A stretch of DNA of 64,000 nt from Halostreptopolyspora alba. GTDB taxonomy: Bacteria > Actinomycetota > Actinomycetes > Streptosporangiales > Streptosporangiaceae. Shown one piece after another: positions 26,411 through 35,557 of this stretch. The notes below the pieces were generated by a model. It had not been told where the DNA came from. It searched no databases and saw nothing but the letters and a program-made list of their open reading frames with translations. Each line of letters starts with the position of its first letter. The first letter of the stretch is position 1. A program made the translations under genes and the position numbers. Where the stretch lies: assembly GCA_003725585.1 (NCBI GenBank), contig RJMB01000017.1, forward strand, positions 51,585-115,584. Direction: 5' to 3'.

Positions 26411-27056
26411 ATGGACGCCCCGGTTCTCCCTGGTCCTCCTTGATCGGGCGCCAGGTGAAGGGGTATTTCCAACGGCCCCCGAACACCGCGACCAGTCCCG
26501 CCACCATGGGAAGGAACATCCATCCGAGCAGCATGAACCCCCAGGCGACGAGTGGCAGGACCAGCCAGGAGAAGAACCACAGCACCATCGAACCGACGAT
26601 GAACGTGAGCTGGAAGTTCAGCGCCTCGACGACGTGCCTGCGCACGAAGGCCGAGGAGTTGCCGTTGATGAGCAGCACAGCGAGCGGTCCCAGCGCGGAG
26701 ACGAAGTAACCCGAATAGTGGCCTATCAGGGCCGTCACACGCTCGGAACTCGACGGTGGGCTGGAGGGCTGTTGCGCGGCCGGTGGCGAGTGTACCGGGG
26801 TTCCTTCCGGAATCAGGTCGCTGAGCAGGGGTTCCAGGTCGCCGTGGACCTTGGCGCCCATCGCGGCTTCGAGCCGCTCCTCGAACTCGTCGGTGTCGAG
26901 CCGACCCTCGGCGTATGCCTCCTTGAGCAGGTGGGCCACGGCGTCGCGGTCGGCGTGCGTGAGTCGCAGATGGTTGTTCTGCGGTCCGTAGCGAACCGGC
27001 CAGCCGCGACCATACGGGGTTGGGGGAGGTGTTGGGTCATGCACGGCGACACTCAC
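26409..27056 (-). CDS. DUF1707 / DUF4870 domain membrane protein
   Basis: A 215-residue protein. Residues ~30-82 are a DUF1707 (SHOCT-like) domain: LRLTHADRDAVAHLLKEAYAEGRLDTDEFEERLEAA. Residues ~108-205 are a DUF4870 membrane domain with three helices (YFVSALGPLAVLLI, RRHVVEALNFQLTFIV and following). Both are of unknown function. The start is GTG at 27056, but AGGA abuts it, so GTG at 27044 is an alternative. The stop codon lies inside the terminator stem. Confidence 0.85.
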   Translation of the reverse strand: MSVAVHDPTPPPTPYGRGWPVRYGPQNNHLRLTHADRDAVAHLLKEAYAEGRLDTDEFEERLEAAMGAKVHGDLEPLLSDLIPEGTPVHSPPAAQQPSSPPSSSERVTALIGHYSGYFVSALGPLAVLLINGNSSAFVRRHVVEALNFQLTFIVGSMVLWFFSWLVLPLVAWGFMLLGWMFLPMVAGLVAVFGGRWKYPFTWRPIKEDQGEPGRP

Positions 27057-27319
27057 TCCTTACCGGGTCGGCCATCGAGACGGTACCGGCGGGCCTGACG
27101 CCCGGCTCCCATTACCATCGTGCGCCCTTTGTTGACACCCACACTATGGGGGACGTCCCTGAAACGCCCCTGGTTTCCACCCGGATTCCAGCACGCGTAC
27201 TACCGGTCACTCGGGAAACGCGCGCGTGGGCGTCTCTCGTTCCCGTCCCACCAACGCACTTCCGTGACTGAGAGGGGGAAGAGGCCGGCACCGCCACGGC
27301 GACGCCGGACTCGAGCCGT

Positions 27320-28180
27320 ATGCGAATCGGCGTGTGCACGTTCATCACCGACGAAGGCATCGGGGCCGCCGATCTCGGCCGCGCTCTGGAGGAGCGGGGG
27401 TTGGAATCCCTGTTCCTCGCCGAGCACAGCCACATTCCCGCGAGCCGGGAAACCCCGTTCCCCGGAGGTGGTGACCTGCCCCGCAGGTACTACCGGACAC
27501 TCGACCCCTTCGCCGCCCTGTCCGCCGCGGCGGCGGTCACCGAACGGCTCGTGGTCGGCACCGGAATCGCGCTGCTGGTCCAGCGCGACCCGATCATGGT
27601 CGCCAAGGAGGCGGCCTCGGTGGACCGCATCAGCGACGGACGCTTCGTTCTGGGGGTCGGTTCCGGATGGAACCGCGAGGAGATGCGTGACCACGGCACC
27701 GACCCCACGACCCGGATCGCGCTACTGCGTGAACGGGTTATGGCGATCAAGCGGATCTGGACCGAGGAACAGGCCGAGTTCCACGGCGAGTTCGTGGACT
27801 TCGCCCCCCTGTACTCGTGGCCGAAACCGGTGCAGCGGCCGCACGTCCCTGTTCTGCTGGGCGGCGAGGCCGAGCCGGTCCTCGACCGGGTGATGGACTA
27901 CGGCGACGGCTGGTTCCCGCGATGGCCCGGCAGCCCCGACCCCCTGGAGGGCAGGATCTCGGAGCTGCGCACACGCGGCGAACGGGAGGGCCGGGGCAGA
28001 ATGCCCGTCTACCTGTTCGGAGTCCCGCCCCGGGCCGGGGACATCGAGGCCGCGGCCCGGCTGGACATCGACCAGCTGCTGGTCATGCTGCCGACCATGC
28101 CGCGCGACGAGACGTTGCGCCAGCTCGACGACATCGCGGCGCTGCTGCCGGGGGCTCGCGGCGGTGTGGTGCGGTCCTAG
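27320..28180 (+). CDS. LLM-class F420-dependent oxidoreductase
   Basis: A 286-residue TIM-barrel luciferase-like protein. FLAEHSHIP, LVVGTGIALLVQRDPIMVAKEAASVDRISDGRFVLGVGSGWNREEM and RPHVPVLLGG are the typical F420-dependent LLM patterns. It probably uses F420 to oxidise or reduce an unknown small molecule. The start is ATG at 27320. No pathway partner is adjacent, except that the lipoprotein gene follows 89 nt later. Confidence 0.88.
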   Translation: MRIGVCTFITDEGIGAADLGRALEERGLESLFLAEHSHIPASRETPFPGGGDLPRRYYRTLDPFAALSAAAAVTERLVVGTGIALLVQRDPIMVAKEAASVDRISDGRFVLGVGSGWNREEMRDHGTDPTTRIALLRERVMAIKRIWTEEQAEFHGEFVDFAPLYSWPKPVQRPHVPVLLGGEAEPVLDRVMDYGDGWFPRWPGSPDPLEGRISELRTRGEREGRGRMPVYLFGVPPRAGDIEAAARLDIDQLLVMLPTMPRDETLRQLDDIAALLPGARGGVVRS

Positions 28181-28269
28181 TTCGGCGGGTCGCCCCCGCC
28201 CGGCCCGCTACTTCCGGGGCTCGCGCCAGCTGCGACAATCAGGCGATCCCTGAGAGGAAGGAAGCGACG

Positions 28270-28599
28270 ATGTGGGCAGGGTTGACGACAGCGAGGTGGC
28301 TGGCAACCGTGGGTGCAGGAGTGGCGGTACTCTCAGTGACCTCCTGCGGCCTCTTCTCGGCCGAGACTGTCGACAGCGAGGAAGTCGCCAATGAGGCGGC
28401 CAAGATACTCGAGCAACAGGTCGGCCAGGCCCCCGACGACATGACGTGCGATGAGGATCTGCCCGCGGAGGTCGACGCCTCGATCCGCTGCGAACTCACC
28501 ACGGATGGCACCGCCTACGGAGTGACGGTCACCATAACGAACATCGACGGCAACAATATCGAGTTGGACGTCCAGGTGGATGACGAGCCCCTCAGCTGA
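28270..28599 (+). CDS. DUF4333-type lipoprotein
   Basis: A 109-residue exported protein with a signal peptide ending in lipobox VTSC. The mature part (TVDSEEVANEAAKILEQQVGQAPDDMTCDEDLPAEVDASIRCELTTDGTAYGVTVTITNIDG) has the DUF4333 pattern with two Cys that likely form a disulfide. Function unknown. ATG at 28270 has AGGAAGGAAG upstream. Confidence 0.82.
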   Translation: MWAGLTTARWLATVGAGVAVLSVTSCGLFSAETVDSEEVANEAAKILEQQVGQAPDDMTCDEDLPAEVDASIRCELTTDGTAYGVTVTITNIDGNNIELDVQVDDEPLS

Positions 28600-28613
28600 G
28601 GCCGGGGCATGGA

Positions 28614-28649
28614 ACGGCCCGTGGGGTGCGACCGTGCCCCACGAGCCGT
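28614..28649. terminator. Terminator between DUF4333 and VOC genes
   Basis: Arms ACGGCCCGTGGGG (28614-28626) and CCCCACGAGCCGT (28637-28649) pair over 13 bp with one mismatch, with a 10-nt loop, between convergent genes. Confidence 0.7.
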
Positions 28650-28680
28650 GGTGAGCCGCCCGGCACCGCCCCACCGGTGC

Positions 28681-29466
28681 TCAGGACGAGACGGGAGTCA
28701 GCGCCACGAACTCCGCGCCCGCCGGGTCCTCACAGACGGCCAGCCGCCCGACCCCTTCGGCGTCCTCGGGCCCCATCTTCAGGTTCCCCCCGTTCCCGGT
28801 GACCCTGGCGACCGTGGCGTCGCAGTCGGCGACGTCGAAGACGGGGTGCCAGTAGGGGCTCCCGTCAGGGAGGTACTCGGCGGGTAGCCCCATGATGCCG
28901 CCCTGCATGCGGTCCTCACTCTGCCCGGAGGGAATGATCATCGAGTACGCGCCGCCGCCCCCCGGAAGCTCCGTCTCACTGGTCCTCCAGCCGAAGATCT
29001 GACCGTAGAACGCCTTCGCCGCGGCGACGTCGGTGGTCATGAGCTCGACCCAGGACAGGGAACCGGGTTCGTTCACCACCCCCAGCCCGGCGGTCTTCCC
29101 CGGCTCCCAGACCGCGAACTGGCCCCCTTGCGGATCGGTGAACTGGGCCATCCGCCCCTGGCCGTCGACGTCGAACGCGTCGACCCGAACGGCACCGCCG
29201 GCCCTGCTGACCTGCTCGGCCACCGCCTGGGCATCGGGGGCGTGGAAGTAGATCATCCAGGCCGAACGTGCCCCTTCCTCGGTGAGCCGGCCAACCGCGG
29301 CGACGACGTCGCCGTCCTTGGTGAACATGCCGTATTCGGCATCCGGGCCGACGGGGCTGAACTCCCAGTCGAACACCGTGGTGTAGAAGGTGCTCGTGGC
29401 CTCGATGTCGGGAGCGCCGAGGTCGAGCCAGCACGGGGAGCCGAGGACGAAGTCGGTGGTAAGCAT
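28681..29466 (-). CDS. VOC (glyoxalase/bleomycin resistance) protein with two domains
   Basis: A 261-residue protein with two tandem VOC domains (about 5-120 and 135-258). Each opens with a WxxL/WVEL pattern (SPCWLDLGAPDIEATSTFYTTVFDW; SLSWVELMTTDVAAAKAFYGQIFGW). This is the layout of mycobacterial Cfp30B and Streptomyces hydroxylase-like proteins. The exact reaction is unknown. Confidence 0.88.
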   Translation of the reverse strand: MLTTDFVLGSPCWLDLGAPDIEATSTFYTTVFDWEFSPVGPDAEYGMFTKDGDVVAAVGRLTEEGARSAWMIYFHAPDAQAVAEQVSRAGGAVRVDAFDVDGQGRMAQFTDPQGGQFAVWEPGKTAGLGVVNEPGSLSWVELMTTDVAAAKAFYGQIFGWRTSETELPGGGGAYSMIIPSGQSEDRMQGGIMGLPAEYLPDGSPYWHPVFDVADCDATVARVTGNGGNLKMGPEDAEGVGRLAVCEDPAGAEFVALTPVSS

Positions 29467-29567
29467 CAGTGGGTCCCTTCGCGAATCGGTACTGGGCTCA
29501 GACTGTTACACGCGCCACCGACATTCGCCCTTCACTCGCTCTGGAACCCGTCAATTCCACGCCAAGA

Positions 29568-29608
29568 ACCGCGCGGGCCACCGGGGGTGCCCCGGTGGCC
29601 CGCGCGGT
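29568..29608 (-). terminator. Strong hairpin downstream of the secreted hydrolase gene
   Basis: A perfect 19-bp GC-rich stem (29568-29586 with 29590-29608) with loop GTG, 30 nt after the stop of the leftward hydrolase gene. Confidence 0.8.
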
Positions 29609-29637
29609 GGAGCGCTGGCGCCCTCTCCCGGTCGCCG

Positions 29638-31044
29638 TTATCTTCCGATGTCGGACTTGAGTGCCTCGCGCCGGTTCTCCTTGGAGTCGGCCCTCACGAC
29701 GTAGCCGTCGCGCACGTTCTGCCGTTCCGCCCGGATGACCTGCCAGAGGTAGCTCCCCTTGGTGGGGTACAGCTCGGCGAGCTGGTCCTCGTCGTAGGGC
29801 TCGTGCGAGCCGAACAACACACAGAAGAAGCTGTCCGCGTCGGCCGGGCTGTTGATGCCGGTGTTCAGCGCCGTGGGAACCTCGACCTGGGACAGCCGGA
29901 TGCCTCCCTGGGCATGGCCGTCGTCGTCCCGTGCGAGCTCGCCCTCGCTGGTGCGGGTGATCCGCTCCGCGGTCGGCGGTGGCGTTCCCTCACTGGCCCA
30001 TTCGCTGAGATGGTCGTAGGACGCGTTGAGGGGCTGCTCCAGCGGGGCCCGGCTGAACGGCGGCTTGGCGCAGTTGTACTCCTCTCGCTCGTCGAACTCC
30101 CGGTTCTCGATACTCTCCCGCGCCGAGTATCCGGCCCAGCCCGAGTGCGCCGTTCCGGCGACCTCCCAGAGGCGGAAGTTGTCGCTGTCCTCCCGCGGGT
30201 TCGCCGTCCGGGCGGCGTCGGTCTCCGATAGCACCTGGAACACGGGTTCGGGGCGGTCAGTGTTTTGGGGAGCGTTGCCGACCATGTACCCGTAGCCGTC
30301 GAACACCGGCTCGATGTGGTCCAGGATGTCGTCGTAGTACACGGTCATCCGTCCCGCGGACTGCGAGGCGCCGATCGCGAGCACCTGGTCGACCTCGACC
30401 CCGCCCATGACGTCGTTCTCGTTGGTGCGGACCGCCTGTGCCGCCTGGGAGAACACGTCGTAGGAGAGCTGGTCGTTCTCGACGGTGCCGCCGTCGGTGA
30501 CGTCGAGGTCACCGTAGCGCGTCGGGCTCCATTCGGTGAGCTGGGAGACCCCCACGTCCTGCGCGGACACGCCCACCCAAGTGTAGCCCGACCGCATGAT
30601 GTGATCGGGGCTGGGTGACCACAAGGCGTCGATGTCGTAACCGGCGGAGACGTTCTGCCACTCCATGAGGACATCGCCGTTCGAGTCGGCCTGCTCCGCC
30701 GGACGACGTACCACCACCCGGGTCTTGTAGGGGTGCTCGGAGGCGACCTCACCGCCCTCGTACTGGTTCGCGGTTCCGGATATGAAGAACTCCTCCTCGA
30801 CGTAGCCGTACTCGTCGAGATCCACGTCCGTGGCAAAGAATGGGTAGGTCTGTTCTATGTCGTCGGCCCCGGGGTCTCCCGGCGGTGCGCCGGGGATGGG
30901 GCCTTCGACATCGGGGACGGGAACCTGCTGTTGCGCGTCGTCGGCGACGGCGGGCGAGGTCAGCGCCGTTGTCGAGACGAGAACCAGGCTCAGACCAACG
31001 ACCGGAGCTGGTCGGATCCGGATCGGGGGAGATTTCACGGCCAC
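29638..31044 (-). CDS. Secreted alpha/beta hydrolase domain protein
   Basis: A 468-residue exported protein. Residues 1-35 are a Sec signal peptide (basic start, VVGLSLVLVSTTALTSPAVA, cleavage before DDAQ). The body matches the large alpha/beta-hydrolase-domain family (PF20091 type): nucleophile elbow GASQSAG, a WEVAGTAHSGW segment with the probable catalytic His, and RVVVRRPA near the start. It is likely a secreted esterase-like enzyme. GTG at 31044 has GGAAGGA 7 nt upstream. The terminator above follows it. Confidence 0.85.
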   Translation of the reverse strand: MAVKSPPIRIRPAPVVGLSLVLVSTTALTSPAVADDAQQQVPVPDVEGPIPGAPPGDPGADDIEQTYPFFATDVDLDEYGYVEEEFFISGTANQYEGGEVASEHPYKTRVVVRRPAEQADSNGDVLMEWQNVSAGYDIDALWSPSPDHIMRSGYTWVGVSAQDVGVSQLTEWSPTRYGDLDVTDGGTVENDQLSYDVFSQAAQAVRTNENDVMGGVEVDQVLAIGASQSAGRMTVYYDDILDHIEPVFDGYGYMVGNAPQNTDRPEPVFQVLSETDAARTANPREDSDNFRLWEVAGTAHSGWAGYSARESIENREFDEREEYNCAKPPFSRAPLEQPLNASYDHLSEWASEGTPPPTAERITRTSEGELARDDDGHAQGGIRLSQVEVPTALNTGINSPADADSFFCVLFGSHEPYDEDQLAELYPTKGSYLWQVIRAERQNVRDGYVVRADSKENRREALKSDIGR

Positions 31045-31334
31045 TGCGATTCCTTCCGTTCGTTCCTACGCGGGAAGACCGCCTGGCCGCGAAACGTAGA
31101 TGATGCCTACCAACAACTCAATAAACAAACAGTCGAACACGTATCAGTAATTTCACCCGCTTTCATCGACACCGGAAACCGGGAACAAATAATCCGAGGT
31201 GAGCGCCGCTTCTTTGGGAAACGAATACCCGAACAACGGATGACCGGCGAGAACAATTCTTTGCGTCGCGTATCCGCGTTCGCGTCGCCATCACAGAAAC
31301 CGGTTCCGCAGCGTCACCCGAGGGTGTTTCCCCA

Positions 31335-32492
31335 CTAGCGGCGCACCAGGCTCTCGGCCGGGCCGCGGTACCCCAGTCGACCCAGCATGCCGGCCAGCCC
31401 CACCGTCAGTCCCCATGTACACGCTCCGACGAGCGCCGCGCCGGAGACACTCAGCGACTCCCCGAGGCCGGCCCCGTACGGCGCGAAGATCGGGACGAAC
31501 ACCAGGGACTGGGTCAGGTAGCAGGTCATTGACCGTTGCCCGACGGCCTCCACAGCACGGGTGAGGCGTCCCCGATGCCTCTCGACGGCCATGGCGACCA
31601 GGGCGATGAGTGCGGCCCACCCGAGACCACCGGCCCATCCGGTGATGTCGTGCAGGGCGCTCAGCAGCGCCGTTCCCCGCGTCGGAGCGTCGGTCCACAG
31701 CCGTGCGTCGACCAGCGCGTACGGGAGTCCGCCAACGATAGCCGTACCCAGGCCGAGCACGGCGGTGCGGACCAGCAGAGCATAGTGCCGCGCAGGATCC
31801 TCCAGGACGCGGCGGCGCCCCGCCCACATCCCCAGCAACAGCGGCGGCAAAACAATAGTGAGCATGGTTACCGGCGTGTACAGCACCCACTCCGCGGCAC
31901 GTTCAACGGTGGCGAGCACGTAGCTCTGTTGTTCCAGGGACGACGCGGCTATCGCCCCGCCCGTCTCCGGTGAAAGTGTGAGCGCCGCCGTGACGTACAG
32001 GGCGACCGAGGCCGCGAGGACGGCGCCGGAGCACCACAGCAGTGTCGCGTCCCGGGCGCGGAGCAGGCCGACGAGAACCAGCACCGCCAGACCGTAGGCA
32101 CCGATGATGTCCACCGGAAGCAGCAACGCCCCGTGGACGAATCCGATGATCAGCATCCAGGCGCCCCGTCGACGCAGCAGCCCACGGGCCTGCGCCGCCC
32201 CGTCTCCGTCGTGGTCCAGACGACGCAGGAGCTGCACCAGCCCGTACCCGAACAGTAGAGAGAACAGAGGGATCGCGCGGGCGGTCACCAGGGTCGACTG
32301 GGTGAGCGCCACGATACGGTCGGCGACCGAGGTCACCGTCTCCGATCCGGTCAGGAAGAATTGCGCGTTCACCAGCGCGATGAACAGCAGCATGAACCCC
32401 CGGGCCAGGTCCGGGGCGAGGACGCGCCCTCGCGGCCCAAGACGCGCCACGTGCTGTGGGGGCCGTCCCCCATGCTCGTCGTGGTCCGCCAT
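31335..32492 (-). CDS. DUF418 family membrane protein
   Basis: A 385-residue protein with about 9-10 transmembrane helices. Features of the DUF418/YeiB type: LAPDLARGFMLLFIALVNAQFF near the start and GQRSMTCYLTQSL near the end. Function unknown; possibly acyltransferase-like or a transporter. It is divergent from the two-component pair at 32675. Confidence 0.85.
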   Translation of the reverse strand: MADHDEHGGRPPQHVARLGPRGRVLAPDLARGFMLLFIALVNAQFFLTGSETVTSVADRIVALTQSTLVTARAIPLFSLLFGYGLVQLLRRLDHDGDGAAQARGLLRRRGAWMLIIGFVHGALLLPVDIIGAYGLAVLVLVGLLRARDATLLWCSGAVLAASVALYVTAALTLSPETGGAIAASSLEQQSYVLATVERAAEWVLYTPVTMLTIVLPPLLLGMWAGRRRVLEDPARHYALLVRTAVLGLGTAIVGGLPYALVDARLWTDAPTRGTALLSALHDITGWAGGLGWAALIALVAMAVERHRGRLTRAVEAVGQRSMTCYLTQSLVFVPIFAPYGAGLGESLSVSGAALVGACTWGLTVGLAGMLGRLGYRGPAESLVRR

Positions 32493-32662
32493 CGTGTTCG
32501 CACCTCTCGTGCTCGTCGGTTCCGGCCACTCGTCGCGTGACCGTGCAAGAATCTACGGACCGGGGCGTGGGCCACCAATGGCGTTGGGCTCCGTCCGTGG
32601 GTGGGGCTGAGTCCACCCCGGAAACGGGGCCTAGCAGGATGGGTGCGCCACGAGGAGGCACA

Positions 32663-32668
32663 TAGCGT
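32663..32668 (+). promoter_or_regulatory. -10 box of probable leaderless promoter (histidine kinase)
   Basis: TAGCGT, 6 nt before the GTG start at 32675. The nearest GAGGAGG is about 19 nt upstream and too far to be a ribosome binding site. Confidence 0.45.
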
Positions 32669-32674
32669 TGTCCT

Positions 32675-34021
32675 GTGCTGCCCGAGACACCATCGACCCC
32701 GATCCAGGCGGCGGCCACCCGCCGATTCCTCACTGGTGGGTGGCCCTGGAGGTCGGCCGGCTACCTGCTGACCACACCTGTGACAGCGGCCGTCGCCGTG
32801 GGCCCGCTCGCGGCCCTGGCGGGGCCATGGGCCGGAGTGGCCGCGCTCGTGCTGACCGGGGCACCGAGTGACGCCTGGACCCACCCCGCCCTGCTGGCTC
32901 TGCTGATCGCGACCGGCGCGCTACTGTTCTCCGGTGGTGGCCCCCTGGTCACACTGCCGCTGGCGGCACTGGAACGGCGGCGGCTGCGCCTGGTGGACTC
33001 CCGGCCCATCGACTCCGGGCACCGCCGACCACCCCGACCGGGCCTCGGTGCGTGGGTACGGACCCGTTACACGGAGTCGGCGACCTGGCGCGAACTGGTG
33101 TACGTGCTGCTACTGGCGAGCGTCCTTGCGCTGACGGCCCTGGCCGTCCTGACGCTGGCGGGCACGGTCGCGTTCATGATCGTTTCACCCCTGATCCTGG
33201 TCAACGAACCCGGACCGATCGCCCTTCTGGTGGCACAGGTCGGTACCCCGAAGGAGGCACTGCCGTTCATGGTGGTCGGCGTCGCGATGGTTCCGGTCTG
33301 TGGGTACACGTTCGCGCTGCTGGCGGGCGTGCACGGAGCTCTTGCCCGAAGATTGCTGGGGCGGGGGCACGAAGAACTCCGAGACGAGTTGGTGGAGGTG
33401 ACGCGCTCACGGTCCCGGCTGGTGGACCTCTTCGAGGCCGAACGCCACCGGATCGAGCGTGACCTGCACGACGGGGCGCAGCAGCGACTGGTCACCCTCA
33501 CGATGCGCCTGGGACTGGCGCGGTTGGACCTACCGGCCGGCTCGTCGGCCGCCACGCAGCTCGCCGAGGCGCATGACCAGGCGAAACAGCTCATGGCCGA
33601 GCTACGTGAGCTCATCCACGGCATCCACCCGCAGGTCCTCACCGACCTCGGGCTCCCGGGTGCGCTTCCCGGCCTCGCCGAGCGCTGCCCCGTACCCGTC
33701 ACGGTGAGCACGGATATCCCCCGCCGGCTGCCGGCTCACATCGAGTCCACCGCCTACTTCGTGGTCGCGGAGGCGCTGGCCAACGTCGCCAAGCACAGCG
33801 GCGCCGCGAACGCCAAGGTCAACGCGCGGGTCGACGGTGTGCTACTGGTCGTGGAGGTCGGTGACGACGGGGACGGCGGGGCCGCCCCGGAAAACGGTAC
33901 CGGCCTCACCGGGCTCGCGGACCGGGTCGCCGTCATGTCCGGCAGGATGGAAATGAGCAGCCCGAACGGCGGGCCAACCCTGCTACGAGTGGAGCTTCCG
34001 TGCGATCCGAACAGCCCATGA
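32675..34021 (+). CDS. Two-component sensor histidine kinase (NarL/HisKA_3 type)
   Basis: A 448-residue membrane sensor. About four helices fill residues 30-235, then HisKA_3 with the phosphorylated His in ERHRIERDLHDGAQQRLVTL, then a HATPase domain (AEALANVAKHSGA, GDDGDGG, GTGLTGLADRVA). Its gene overlaps the response regulator by 22 nt, so the two work as a pair. The signal is unknown; the divergent DUF418 gene could be a target. Confidence 0.92.
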   Translation: MLPETPSTPIQAAATRRFLTGGWPWRSAGYLLTTPVTAAVAVGPLAALAGPWAGVAALVLTGAPSDAWTHPALLALLIATGALLFSGGGPLVTLPLAALERRRLRLVDSRPIDSGHRRPPRPGLGAWVRTRYTESATWRELVYVLLLASVLALTALAVLTLAGTVAFMIVSPLILVNEPGPIALLVAQVGTPKEALPFMVVGVAMVPVCGYTFALLAGVHGALARRLLGRGHEELRDELVEVTRSRSRLVDLFEAERHRIERDLHDGAQQRLVTLTMRLGLARLDLPAGSSAATQLAEAHDQAKQLMAELRELIHGIHPQVLTDLGLPGALPGLAERCPVPVTVSTDIPRRLPAHIESTAYFVVAEALANVAKHSGAANAKVNARVDGVLLVVEVGDDGDGGAAPENGTGLTGLADRVAVMSGRMEMSSPNGGPTLLRVELPCDPNSP

Positions 34022-34668
34022 TCCGGGTAGTTCTCGCGGAGGACGGCGTACTCCTGCGCGAAGGACTGTCCGGGCTGCTGAGCCGCTTCGGCTTCGAGGT
34101 TGTCGCCTCAGTGGGGGACGCGGAGGCGATGTCCGCCGCTGTGGCCGAGCACCTCCCAGACCTTGTTGTCGCCGACATCCGGATGCCACCCGGCTTCAGC
34201 GACGAGGGCCTGCGCGCCGCTGTGGAGCTTCGCTCCGCCTACCCCACTCTGGCTGTGGTGGTGCTCAGCCAATACGTCGAGCGGAGCTATGCCTACGAGC
34301 TGCTCGACTCCGGCCGGGCGGATCGGGTCGGGTACCTGCTCAAGGACCGGGTCGCCGACGTCGAGGAGTTCGCCGCGACGCTGCGCCAGGTGGCCGCCGG
34401 ACGCACCGTTGTGGACCCGGAGGTCGTCCGACAGTTGCTGCGCCGCCGCGACCCACTGTCGCGGCTGTCGGAGCGAGAACGGGAGGTACTGGCCCACATC
34501 GCCGAGGGGCACGCCAACAGCTCCATCGCGCGGTCGCTGGTGCTCTCGGAGGGTGCTGTCAGTAAGCACGTCAGCACCATCTTCAGCAAGCTCGACCTTC
34601 CCCCGGACGACGACGTAAACCGCCGGGTCCTGGCCGTGCTGGCCCACCTTCGCGGCAACGAACGGTAG
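34000..34668 (+). CDS. LuxR-family response regulator
   Basis: A 222-residue regulator. The receiver domain (about 7-125) has LAEDGV, the phospho-acceptor Asp in VVADIRMPP and Lys in YLLKDR. The C-terminal LuxR HTH (about 150-215) has LSEREREVLAHIAEGHANSSIARSL. GTG at 34000 has GGAG 5 nt upstream; ATG at 34018 is an alternative. Confidence 0.92.
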   Translation: MRSEQPMIRVVLAEDGVLLREGLSGLLSRFGFEVVASVGDAEAMSAAVAEHLPDLVVADIRMPPGFSDEGLRAAVELRSAYPTLAVVVLSQYVERSYAYELLDSGRADRVGYLLKDRVADVEEFAATLRQVAAGRTVVDPEVVRQLLRRRDPLSRLSEREREVLAHIAEGHANSSIARSLVLSEGAVSKHVSTIFSKLDLPPDDDVNRRVLAVLAHLRGNER

Positions 34669-34726
34669 CCCCACGGACCTCGCGGCGAACCTGCACGCCA
34701 CCCCCTCCTTGGTTGTGGCCACTCAC

Positions 34727-35557
34727 TCACCGGTCGCGTCGACTCCGGCCGGCTCCTGGGGCACCGGGCCGGCTTCCCACGACGACGGTGGCGTCCAGCT
34801 CCTCGCAGCTGGCCACCCACGGCCCCAGCCCGTTGGCGGCGAACAGCTCCGCGACCAGTGGAGCCTGCCGCTCGCTGGCCTCCACCAGCAGATGGCCGCC
34901 CGGGGCCAGCCACCGGGGCGCCGAGGCGGCCACCCGCCGCTGCACGTCGAGCCCGTCGGTGCCACCGTCCAGCGCCACCCGGGGCTCGTGGTCCCGGGCC
35001 TCCGTGGGCATCAGCCCGAACTCACCCGTGGGTACGTAGGGGGTGTTGGCGACCAGCACGGCGACACGGCCCCGCAACTCGCCGGGCAGTGGGCCGTACA
35101 GGTCCCCCTGGTACACCCGACCGTCCACGGTGTGGACGTTGCGGCGGGCGCACCGAACCGTGGCGGGATCGACGTCGACGGCGTGCAGCTCGACACCGCC
35201 GACCTCCGCGACCAGCGCGGCCCCCACCGCGCCCGAACCGCAGCACAGGTCCACGACCACGTCCCCCGGGCGGCAGAGCGTCGCGGCCCGGCCGGCGAGG
35301 AACTCGGTGCGGCGCCGAGGCACGAAGACACCGGGATCGACGGCGATCCGCAGGCCGCGGAACTCCGCCCAGCCGAGGACGTGCTCGATCGGTTCACCGG
35401 CGACGCGCCGTTCGACCATGGCCTCGAGGTCGTCCGGCGCCGATGTGGTGGCGAGGAGCAGTCGTGCCTCGTCCTCGGCGAAGACACAACCGGCGGACCG
35501 GAGCCGGCTGACGAGGCCGGGCGGCGGGCACGACGGCGGGGGAGGGTGCGCGGTCAT
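34727..35557 (-). CDS. PrmC/HemK-related glutamine methyltransferase-like protein
   Basis: A 276-residue SAM-dependent methyltransferase. The SAM site is VVVDLCCGSGAVGAAL. The catalytic motif is NTPY (VLVANTPYVP) where PrmC/HemK has NPPY; a PrmC-related family of unknown substrate keeps a changed motif of this sort. FRGLRIAVDPGVFVPRRRTE is the typical preceding segment. ATG at 35557 overlaps the TetR stop (ATGA), so both are made together. Confidence 0.8.
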   Translation of the reverse strand: MTAHPPPPSCPPPGLVSRLRSAGCVFAEDEARLLLATTSAPDDLEAMVERRVAGEPIEHVLGWAEFRGLRIAVDPGVFVPRRRTEFLAGRAATLCRPGDVVVDLCCGSGAVGAALVAEVGGVELHAVDVDPATVRCARRNVHTVDGRVYQGDLYGPLPGELRGRVAVLVANTPYVPTGEFGLMPTEARDHEPRVALDGGTDGLDVQRRVAASAPRWLAPGGHLLVEASERQAPLVAELFAANGLGPWVASCEELDATVVVGSRPGAPGAGRSRRDR

